A stretch of 64,000 bases of DNA, from the NCBI RefSeq assembly GCF_016906535.1, contig NC_057382.1, positions 1,612,001 through 1,676,000 of the forward strand, read 5' to 3'. The DNA comes from Rhizoctonia solani. Taxonomy: Eukaryota > Basidiomycota > Agaricomycetes > Cantharellales > Ceratobasidiaceae. The notes under the pieces are model-generated. The model did no database searches, had not been told where the DNA came from, and saw only the letters and a list, made by a program, of their open reading frames with translations. Numbering within the stretch: the first letter of the stretch is position 1; the number at the start of each line of letters is the position of its first letter. The position numbers were made by a program, and so were the translations under genes. Shown piece by piece: positions 45,843-54,979 of the stretch.

Positions 45843-47371
45843 GTAAGAAGATATCCCGCGATTTTGTAGTGTTACACTAACTGATGCGTCCCACACAGTC
45901 TCACGCATCTCTCATGAGCTTTGTGCTCGCCATGGTTCAGCACCCGGACGTCCAGGCTCGTGCCCAGAAAGAGATCGACGACGTCACCAAATCTGAGCGA
46001 CTTCCCACCATGGCAGACAGAGACTCTATGCCGTACATCCGGTCGATTGTGCAGGAGGCCTGCGCTGGCAGCCTCCACTTCCGCTGGGTAAGTGCACTTG
46101 TTTGCGAGTGCTTGAGACTGAAGCACGTGCAGGGGTACCCGAGCTACCTCAGAAGACGACGAGTATCGTGGGTACTTGATCCCTAAAGGCTCTGTTGTGT
46201 GAGTGGCTCGATGCTCGACTTGATATAGTTATATTGCATACGATCCTGACGACTTGTGCAACAGAATCACAAACTCATGGTCAGTTCACCCGAGTGAGCA
46301 TACAGGTTAAACCAAGCCAAACTGAGCTTGCAATCAATTCAGGGCGATGAGCCGCGACGAGTCGGTCTACAAGTCCCCAGATCAGTTCATCCCAGACAGG
46401 TTTATAGGCCTCGATGTCCCGACATCAACTGCATTTGGCTTTGGTCGTCGGTAAGCATTGCCGTGCCTGCTTCGTACCCCATAAGGCATGCACTGAGCCC
46501 AGTCCCTTGCTCAGGTCTTGTCCGGGCAACCACTACGCCGAGGCATCTTTATTCATCCTATTTGCGTCTGTGCTGGCAGTGTTCGATCTTGGACCGAAGG
46601 TGAACCCTGCGACTGGGCAAGAGAGATGCCTGAGGGCAAGGTGGTGGTGCATGCGCTCCTGAGGTAGGTTAGCTGGGTGTAGGAAGATAAGAGCGCTAAT
46701 GGTATGGTGTTAGCCGAATCCTACCTTTCGAATGCACGATCAAGCCCCGGTCAAGTATACACAAGGAGCTAATTGAATCTGCTCTATAAGTAGATACCAG
46801 TCTAGTCCGATTGGGCTGTTACCGGGGAAATTACATTATCTTTGCTATTGTATGTAAGATAGATTAACGGTTGAATCATATGCTTGTTGTACTCTACATC
46901 ACCAGGGAAACACCTTCAGCGCCTTTGCCTTATGTCAGGACATAGCTAGCGCAGCTTCATCCAGGTATTAGATTGTACTAAAGCCACAACGTGTCCTTCA
47001 AGTGTATCTATCCTAGAGTTATATCACAGGCGCCAATGTTACAGCCTGTAGATGGGATAAATTTGACCGAATAAAACACAATGGAAAATTCGCCCCCATG
47101 CACTACGTGGCTGAGACCTCTCGTAATTGGATTACAGAGTCTTTGAAGGGCCGAGATCGTGAGTTTGGGATAGTTGATACATTCTTGAGCGGACTGGTGG
47201 ACCTACCATCATAAGCCTTGATATATAATGACACCTTGTCACTTCCGTGGCGCATATTAGTTAAAGGCTTCGAATATTTTACTGTATGAGATATGACTAT
47301 ACGGAAGGCCTCTAGAGCCTATACGTATTGAGACGAGCGTATGCTATGTCTCAGGGAAAAAAAAGGGTGTT

Positions 47372-47515
47372 GGTGCAATTAATTAAACCAGGGTTAGTCA
47401 ACGGTGCAATGAGCTGCGATTGCACATCATTGCACCACTGAACTAGTGTAATGACATGCAATTGCAGTTCATTGCACTATCGACTAACTCTGGATTTAAT
47501 TTCAGCAATTGCACC
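47372..47515. mobile_element. MITE-like imperfect inverted repeat (144 bp)
   Basis: The left arm starts GGTGCAATTAATTAAACCAG and, read on the other strand, the right arm starts GGTGCAATTGCTGAAATTAA. The arms stay alignable to the centre (GGTTAGTC / AGTTAGTC, GTGCAATGAGCTGC / GTGCAATGAACTGC, ATTGCAC / ATTGCAT), about 70 nt each with roughly 75-80% match by eye. The element would fold as one hairpin. The 9-bp ends GGTGCAATT are perfect. No coding capacity. No clear target-site duplication was found, so classification as a MITE is tentative. Confidence 0.65.
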
Positions 47516-47867
47516 AAATTGCACTCACATATTTTTGTTGAGTACATGCCGCGAGATCGTGGTTAGGATTGATACGAGGCTGTAGAGCAGCACGTAGGTG
47601 GGCTATGGCGAGGCTGATTCCTCGGGGCGCTAGTAGATGAAGGATGCATGCCCACGCATGATTGCAATGGCAAAGTTCAATGGCCCTGTTGAAACGGATA
47701 TCGGATGTCACTGCCCATGCAACGGTGGTAGCGACGGCGGGTTTTCAGCATAGCTGAGGTAATGCATGCATTAAAATCATCAGTCCGTATATACGAGTAA
47801 AAAAATTGCGCCAAATTTATTTACGAGCACAAGTCTTTTAATCCAGGGCCAGGTAGCCACACCCACT

Positions 47868-47902
47868 ATTGCACGTGACGTATCATAGCCATTGCACGTG
47901 AC
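47868..47902 (+). promoter_or_regulatory. Paired ATTGCACGTGAC elements (E-box/CACGTG)
   Basis: The 12-mer ATTGCACGTGAC occurs at 47868-47879 and again at 47891-47902, 23 bp start to start, about 125-155 bp before the ATG of the BRCT gene. CACGTG(AC) is the core bound by bHLH factors of the Cbf1/USF type. Spacing of about two helical turns puts both on one face. Confidence 0.55.
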
Positions 47903-48024
47903 TGTTTCCACAACACGCGCTTCTTGGTGTGGATCGCCTGTACCCACTCACCACCATACTCGTGGACACCACACTCCTAAATTACACAAACGAACCCACG
48001 CTAGCGATACCTGATTGACTGGGG

Positions 48025-51000
48025 ATGCCTCCCCGCAAAAAGACACGGGGTACACTCAAGCGTTTGTCTTCAGACTCTGTGGATGATGATAATGCCAATG
48101 CTAAACGGCCACGGGGAGATGGCAAGTCAAACAGTTCATAGGTCAATAAAGTAGGATGCTAATGGGTGAGGGGTAGTAGCGGGAGATGCCACATCACATA
48201 TTTCATCGGACACAGCAGCTGGACTCGGCCTCGGAAGCAGATCACATAAATCCAAAGCACGTCAAAAGGCCGGCCTGGGAATGGCCTCGCCGCCTAAGCT
48301 CACAAACTTTGGATTTAATGTAGGGAATAAGCCGAAGCATGGTCGGGCACTGTTTCACCTTAGCCCGAGTCCTCGAGCCAAGGCGAAGAGGAGTAGGGTC
48401 TTTGCGAGTCCCAACGCGAGCCGAAGAAAATCCAAGGGAGGCGCTAATACCAGTGCGGAGACAAGTAGGACAGAGATCACGGTCGATGAGGATAATAGCG
48501 AAGAAGAGCAGCTCGAGCCGAATAATTCGATTGGTGCGTCGGTCGAACATGAGGAGTTTGATGACCAGGCAGCACCACTCCCTACACACCTTTCCATACG
48601 GCCCATTGAAGGTCCTGGGCTTGAGATTCGTACGCCGTTCCAAGGCCGGGTTGGTGAGCATAAGTTTGTCTCAACATGCAATTAATTTACTGATTTAGAC
48701 AACCAGTACCGACGTTACAATCTCTCTCCAAACGACCTCATGCGACACCCGTTCCTCTGTTCGCAGCCACTCCCCGACGCCTGCATACACACCACCCCTT
48801 GATCTCCGGCGACGAACTCAACGCTCCTTCATCACCCAGCAAACCAAATACTGTTCCTATCTTTGCTCCAACCCCATCTCGCGCATTGGCCGTTCCATCC
48901 ACGCCTGCACATAAGTCGCGAACCATGCCAATATTTACTCCAAATTTGCACCGAGGTGAAGAAGAATCTCCAACCAAAAAGCCTCCACCTGTATTTGCGC
49001 CTACCAAGAACCTATTTGCCTCTGTAACAACACCCGCTCACTCGAATGTTCTTCCTGCTGCCCCCCCCAAGCTGCCCTTACTTTCTGCGGCCGTTCCAGC
49101 TACGGTTATACCCGAAACACCAACTACAAAAGGTCGAAGTCTCCCTACATTTACGCCGAAAATGTTATTCCCCCCATCTAATGTTGAGGATGCTGAGGAA
49201 AAAGGGCTCGCGCATAGGGTCAGTAAACCCCCAGTGTTTGGTAGTGTCCTCGAGGACGAGGAGTCTACACCGCGTGCCAATAGGCAGCCCAAACAAACGA
49301 GCGGTCAAGATGCCCTGACCAATAAAGTGGAAACTAAGCCAGTTGAAATGCCGGTCTCGGAGCAAGTTGAACAGCCAGAAACTGCACCAGTCGAACAGGA
49401 GCCTGCGAACATCAGTGTGGCCGACCTATTCAATAATGCTGTGGTGGAGTTCACCCCACAATCGAAAAGAATCCTAACGGAGGAACAAGGTTTCTTTGCT
49501 CCATCCGATTCGGCCCGAACGTATTGAGAGCTCTCAGCCCGATGAGCGTCCCAAGGCATCACAATCTATCGACGATACCGAGAGTTCTCAGCCCCTGCCC
49601 GAAATTAAACAGAACTCCTTGTTTACTGCTCGCGTCACGCGTTCCAGATCCCGTTCAGAGTCTGTGTCTGTCTCAGACTCTGTTACTCGCTGTGGTTCTG
49701 TTGGTCCTTCAAGGGTGGAATGTGTCGCTCTTTCCGGGGCTGAACCTCAGGTTGTTCAGGCAAAACCCTCGCCAACGGCTGGGAACGAACTCATTTTTTC
49801 AAAGCCCCGAAGAGGCTCTACTTCGGAGAAACGCTCCCGATCGACGTCAGTAGTAGTAGAGATCCCGGCTCCTGCAACAACCCCGTCTTCAGCTCCACTA
49901 TCTCTCACACCACTAGTCACCGACCAGCTGGCACTATCCGCTCTCAAGTCCCGATCACGATCACGTACAAATTCAGTAGACAAATATAGTGCAAGCCAGG
50001 GGGCTGCTATGATTACGGATGCTCCCAGGGACGAAGCTCCCCCTTCTTCATTCCTGAATCCGGATTCTATGGACCCAGAAACTAGTCCCTTGTCAAGCCT
50101 TCCAGACGATATTGGTTTTAGTTTTGTAGATGGAGGAGACACTACAGCAGGAGACACGACTATGCGGGATATGGGAGATACAACTGTGTGTCCAGATCCA
50201 GATGGAGATACGAGCATGCAACCTCGGGATTCAATAATATCACCTAATTCACCACCGGTCTCTCCTCCCGCACCTACGTCTCCTGTATCTTCGCTCCCTG
50301 CCAGTCCAACCAAACAACCACCATCGTCAAGTAATCTTACTCAGCCCGAAGAAAACAGTGAACCTAAGGATATCATGGTACCGATCTCTGATATTGTTGC
50401 GCCAACGGCATTCCCTAGCACGCGTCCACGGTCATCCTCGCTGACGAGTATGTCAGAATTGACTGATTTGTCAGATGGAGAGGGGCTCCTGGACGTTAAT
50501 GAGCCTGTACCTACTGCTACGACCTCGACCTCAACGGAGACCAGGGACTCAATGATACCTGTTCCGAAACGGTCTGGGACCCCCGGACCTCCAAGACCAC
50601 CGACTCCCGGCAAGCCCAAGACACCATTTGCAATTCGAACAGGGTCAATGCCAACGAATAGAATGACACCTGGGCCAAGTCGTAATGGAATTCCAATGGG
50701 CCTCGGGTCGGTAAAGAAGTCGGGAATTCCGACACCTGGCCCGTCTAAAATCAGGGCTGTAGCTACGACTTCGACACCTGCAGGGTCTTCAGCGTTAATG
50801 TCGGCAGTGGCATCTGCATCTACACTGGGCCTAGGCAAACCTACCACTGCATCACGCTCAAACCTGGCGGCACGCACGCGGTCGGGGGCAACCAAAGCTC
50901 GTTCGCTCGCTGCGCCCACTGCTTCTACGGCAGCAAAGGCTCGTACTAAGGTTGTCACCGCCCCTCCACCTCCTCGCTCACGAATAACAAGCTTTATGAA

Positions 51001-52155
51001 GCCAAATACTGCTAATCGTCCGCCCGCGTCATCATCTAGTGCGATCCCACCTCTCACCGTACCTGCCGGAAGCAATCCATCTCCTCGAAAAGGACAATCG
51101 AAAGACGATTCAGATCTCCCTGGTACAAGGAGGTCTATGATATCACAAGACACTCAAGCGTCGTTATCTAGCCTATCTAGCGCACTTGAGAAGCTTGCCC
51201 GTCCGTCCTTTGGAAGCTCACGTCCTGGGCTCCCGCCCCGCCCAGGCACGTCAATGGGCTTCGCGCCCCCTCAACGACCGGGATCATCACTGGGGTTTTC
51301 AGAGAAACGACCCGATAAGGATGGGCCAATGTCTTCTACTGGTTCCAGAGCGAGTAAGCCGATGGCTAAGACCGCTAGCGCATCAGCAGCCAAGGGCAAG
51401 GGCAAAGCAAAAGACGAGACCGGTGACGATATGGAGTATGAAGAATCTAATAGATCAGCCAATATGAATTCTAACGGGCCGTTACGGTCTTGCGTTGTTT
51501 GTGTCGACGTGAGAACTGCAAATGGAGAGGACTCCGGGAACGCGTTTATCGAGATGCTCAGATTAATGGGTGCCAAAGTGTGTTTACTTCTCAGCATTGG
51601 AGGTACATATACTGACTGAAAAACTAGATTGTCTCGAGGCCAACACCGTCTACCACCCACATCGTCTTCAAGTCTGGTCACCAATCAACATTGACAAAGT
51701 ATAAATTATACGACGACCCAAAACCGTTCTTGATCGGCATCGGATGGGTAGTTCAATGCGCTGAAAGGCAAGAGCGATTGGACGAAGAAAGGTTCAGAAT
51801 TAGGACGGACGAAGTATCCGCATTGGATCTGAAGAAGGTAGCGTAGAGCTACTGGTCTGCCGAAGTGATAATAACACTTATGTTTTATTAGCGACGCAAA
51901 GCTGAGCTTCCTCACCAGATGCAGTTCATGGCTCGAGACCCAAACCCATCTGGCCCTAGGTTCGGCTCGATGTCAGTTGAAGCCAGTGCTATTTCCAGGT
52001 GTACGTACGATCCATTCTGTATCTTTTCGTCTGCTTACTCTGCATTCGCTTCTTTAGCCCTGGAAGCGAGTGCTGCCGAAGTAATGCAAGATGCTGAACT
52101 AGCCGCCGAACGAGGCAGGCAACGCTCTCACCAAAGGTCAAACCCCCCAGAGTGA
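48025..52155 (+). CDS. BRCT-domain protein, microcephalin (MCPH1)-like
   Basis: Nuclear protein with a single C-terminal BRCT repeat, likely in DNA-damage or chromosome-condensation control. Exon 1 encodes a basic start (MPPRKKTRGTLKRLSSDSVD, KRPRGDGKS), a probable nuclear signal. A second region has FNVGNKPKHGRALFHLSPSP and acidic stretches. A very long Ser/Thr/Pro-rich disordered part follows with repeated motifs such as TVPIFAPTPSR, TMPIFTPNLHR, SLPTFTPKML and PVPLFAATPRR, and SRSRSR clusters. The BRCT core reads LRSCVVCVDVRTANGEDSGN, AFIEMLRLMGAKV, then after an intron IVSRPTPSTTHIVFKSGHQS, TLTKYKLYDDPKPFLIGIGW and VVQCAERQERLDEERF; the invariant Trp is in GIGWVV. The stop is TGA 52153-52155. 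One frame change near 49510-49525 (FFAPSDSAR to ERIESSQPDER) is not explained by an obvious intron, nor is the exact splice before 48700. Confidence 0.82.
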
Positions 52156-52592
52156 GTTTCCGCCCTAATAAGATCGACTCCCGTATGGTGTACTTACATA
52201 TTCCTTTATAAAGCCGTGACCGATCCCCATCCTAGAGCCTGCATATCTGAGGTCTTGATCTTTCAAACCGTCGTTTTCCCTTTGCATCTGTAGCTTTTCA
52301 CCATTTTCATGCTTTTGTTTGTCCCTTGTCTGAACCCATGTGACAGCTATTCCAGTTCATTATACACCATGGAAGAATGTAGATTTTTACACGACATGTT
52401 TTATTAATTAGATCTAACCCTTTATTTAATTGAATGGCATGTTGACTCTGAGTGTAAACCTATTTCTAGAATTGGTGGCTATGTTGTCCTAGAATAGGAT
52501 ATACATGTGGCTACAATCTAGACCCATCAGGAAGATAGATATAAGGCCCGAATCAGTGAGCTTGCTGTATTCCATCGCCTTCATCCCCTGTC
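52156..52592. other. Intergenic region
   Basis: 437 bp, AT-rich, holding the BRCT gene 3' UTR and the promoter of the next gene. Nothing else seen. Confidence 0.4.
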
Positions 52593-53512
52593 ATGTCAAT
52601 GTGGTACGGGAATTCATATGGCTCGTATCATCCTTCCACGAACACCGACCATCGAATCGGGTTACGTCGTGGAAGGGCAACCTACTCCGATATCTTGGCT
52701 GCTACCAATGACGCGGTGCAGGTCTTCGAGGAACGAGGGTTCCGTATTTGTGCTGTAGGAGGGCTGGCGTGTAAGCTTGAGAATAACATCCGAACCCCCA
52801 ACGTAGGTTGGCTATGTTCTTAGCCACCATAGCCACATGCTTAGCATCATCCAAATAGGATTCCGACTTACTAGTTCTTGATACCACGTTATCGCAAGAG
52901 CAACTTAAGCAGATTCTCATCAATGCTAATTCCAAGTTCTACTTGATACCTGCACGGGATCCTTTAGCTACGTACAAAGTGTTGTGGTATAAGACTACCG
53001 CAGGCGTTCGAGTCAAGGTCGACCTACTCCAGCCTGGCATCATGTCAATTCCAAACTTTTCGCCCGATCTTATCCAGTACAAACAATACCTGATGCATCG
53101 TATTCCTGTTGCTCCATTTGGGCTAGTGCTTTTATTGAAACTTCAAGCTTGGGAGCAACATCAACAATCACCAGAAACACGTTATTACACAAAACATCAT
53201 ACTGATTCTCAGGATATCAATTACCTTCTTCCACGAGCCACCTCTATAGGGGTTACCTGTGATTATCTACCCTCAGAATTTCGGCGAGAAGCACGCAGGC
53301 GGGTCCGCGAGTATATCAAGTCTTACCCAATCTCGAAGGAGCACTGGGACAAAATCCAGTTGAGAACTCCAGCTGAGATGAGTAGACGAGCGTCGATGTC
53401 GTCCCGCGCTCGCCTCTCTCGCGGAAATACAAACGATACGGAAGCCAGTCTTGATACCCTGGCGGATAGTCTCTCGCGCGTCCGGTCTATCAAAGTCGAT
53501 TACGATCACTAG
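52593..53512 (+). CDS. Nucleotidyltransferase-fold protein, function unknown
   Basis: Resembles Agaricomycete proteins with a minimal nucleotidyltransferase (AbiEii/MNT-like) fold; no biochemical role is established. Two exons, 52593-52802 and 52859-53512, intron AACgtaggt...AAATAG. Landmarks in order: SDILAATNDAVQVFEERGF, the GG motif ICAVGGLACKLENNIRTPN, DSDLLVLDTT giving the metal-binding DxD, QLKQILINANSKFYLIPA, TYKVLWYKTTAGVRVKVDLL with the third acidic residue, then PFGLVLLLKLQAWEQH and DINYLL. A basic Ser/Arg-rich tail follows (RRASMSSRARLSRG), ending RSIKVDYDH and TAG. The catalytic triad GG-DxD-D is intact, so nucleotide transfer to a protein or small substrate is possible. A decayed relative lies 0.76 kb downstream (54271-54535). 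Confidence 0.82.
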
Positions 53513-54270
53513 ATTCGGTTCGTACAGAGACCATCAAAGAAACAGCGAGTCAGATATCCAAGCTGTGTGACCGGCTGTAGCCACCTTCTGCGTCGGTTGT
53601 TTAGCATCATATGCATCTAACTCCAAATTAAATCCCATATCGACTATGATTGTTGCTTTATGAGAAGAGTACCATATGGAATCCCCTGTCATGTATGATG
53701 ATGCCACAGTTACCTGATCATGAGATAACAGCTCCTGGATTGTGGCAGTATGATTACTACCCAAACCTCATGCCCTCCGATAAGAATCTATGGCGGCTCA
53801 AGTGGGACTTCCCCAAAGACTTAGAACAGCTCTGCCCCTACACCTTATAAAATAAAGTGAGACAAACATGAAGTTGATCAACTGATTATGCCACCCCGTC
53901 CATATAATCAAAGGCCAAAGTTAAGCATAGCAGCTATTAGCTAAAGCCTTTTTGCACGGAGATCCTCTCAATCGCTCCCACTTTCCGTGCTACGTTATTC
54001 ACCTTAAGCTAGCCATATTCTTTGAATCTCTCGGTTCTTTCGTACGGTTGTTTTCGTTGAATGACCACAAGAATGTATCAAGCCCCTGTTGACCATTACA
54101 CGTTGACTTCAACTCATCATGGCGGCCAGAGCCACTGGGCAGGATTCAACGGAGATAAATATAAAGCTGCAAGAGAGGCTGTTTTGGCATTTGTTCGGGT
54201 CTATATATAAGAACTTCTGTGTTTTGGTGGTTTCGTACCCAAGCTCCTTGGAGTAGGGTGCCAACTAAAT
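53513..54270. other. Intergenic region between NTase gene and its relic
   Basis: 758 bp with a TATATATAAG near 54203-54212. A minus-strand frame at 53534-53764 is unconvincing. Possibly the remains of the 5' half of the duplicated NTase gene, but I cannot align it by eye. Confidence 0.35.
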
Positions 54271-54535
54271 GACGTCGCCCCTGCTGTACTGGATGTTACG
54301 CAATCACTTGAAGATCTCAAAAATTATCTCATTCAGGGGCATTCTAATAGTCGCTTCTACCTCATGCTACCCCATACGCGTAACCACAGGGATGGATATC
54401 GAATTTTCTATTATGCAACCCACAGAGGAGCTCGAGTCTGCGGTCGACGTTCTTCGATCTGGGGAGATGTCAATTCTGATTTTTGAAACTTTGTTGATCT
54501 CCAGAGAGATCCCACCCGGCCGATCTCGCAATTGA
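54271..54535 (+). pseudogene. Decayed fragment of a second nucleotidyltransferase-fold gene
   Basis: In one frame the fragment reads VLDVTQSLEDLKNYLIQGHS, NSRFYLMLPHTRNHRDGYRI and FYYATHRGARV, parallel to VLDTTLSQEQLKQILINANS, KFYLIPA and VLWYKTTAGVRV of the intact gene at 52593-53512. The matching continuation (AVDVLRSGEMSI, compare KVDLLQPGIMSI) is in a different frame from about 54436, so there is a frameshift. The GG and DxD part is missing. Clearly divergent from the intact gene, so an old duplicate. Confidence 0.65.
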
Positions 54536-54979
54536 CGTACGATTCCAATTGCGCCTCTTGAATTTGTCCTCTTGAACTTGCAAGAGTGAGATACGCATTA
54601 CAAATCCAACTTATCTTACCTGAGGCAGAAGGTATACGAGGATACCAACGTTGAAATTAATCAGTTCTATTATGAACTTCTCCCTTTGTGACATTAACTT
54701 CCGGAAATTGAAGATTGGAGAGCTTACAGAGGCTGTCTAAAGGTAAGAAGAGCCAAAATTCAACCGCACTAGAGATGTCAACCCTCGTCATGGTACCTTA
54801 CTGACTAGTACCGAGCACCCTTAATGTCCATCAATATACTTGAGCCGAATGTGATTTGTTGTACAGACAATAACACTTTGAAAGACCTCTTATAGTCATG
54901 TTTCCCTAAGACCACGGTTCTTGAGAGTGAAATAAAGCAACACATCATTCGAAGGCCAGAACCTCCCAGTTTCCTGTGT
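54536..54979. other. Intergenic region
   Basis: 444 bp between the NTase relic and the end of P450 copy 3. No supported feature. Confidence 0.35.

Larger units (their letters stand above)
44527..46770 (+). pseudogene. Cytochrome P450 pseudogene (copy 2)
   Basis: Matches the P450 copies at 18.9-21.1 kb and 55.0-57.3 kb from the N-terminal anchor (MLTYPEIGFTLTVLGSSLYL) to the C-terminal TIKPRSSIHKELIESAL ending near 46770. Breaks include frame changes in the proline-rich hinge of exon 1 (about 44605-44640) and again near NG* at 44680, the 150-bp internal tandem duplication at 45174-45474, a missing T at about 46058 (GGAGGCCTGC against GGAGGTCCTGC in copy 3), a missing C at about 46139, a 2-bp loss near 46100, and a lost G at about 46620 (AAGAGAGATG). 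The 14-nt AAADT microexon (45829-45842) and the haem-loop exon ending FGFGRR are still present. The segment from about 45880 to 46300 is nearly identical to copy 3, introns included, while the first half is clearly more divergent, suggesting gene conversion. Confidence 0.88.
46771..48024. other. Intergenic region with MITE-like repeat and BRCT-gene promoter
   Basis: 1.25 kb. Apart from the inverted repeat (47372-47515) and the paired CACGTGAC boxes (47868-47902), the frame at 47502-47711 (-) is not convincing. No gene supported. Confidence 0.45.

Noticed and set aside
50341..51153. 270-codon open frame on -
   Set aside because: Antisense shadow of the Ser/Pro-rich BRCT-protein region; Val/Gly-rich composition typical of such shadows.
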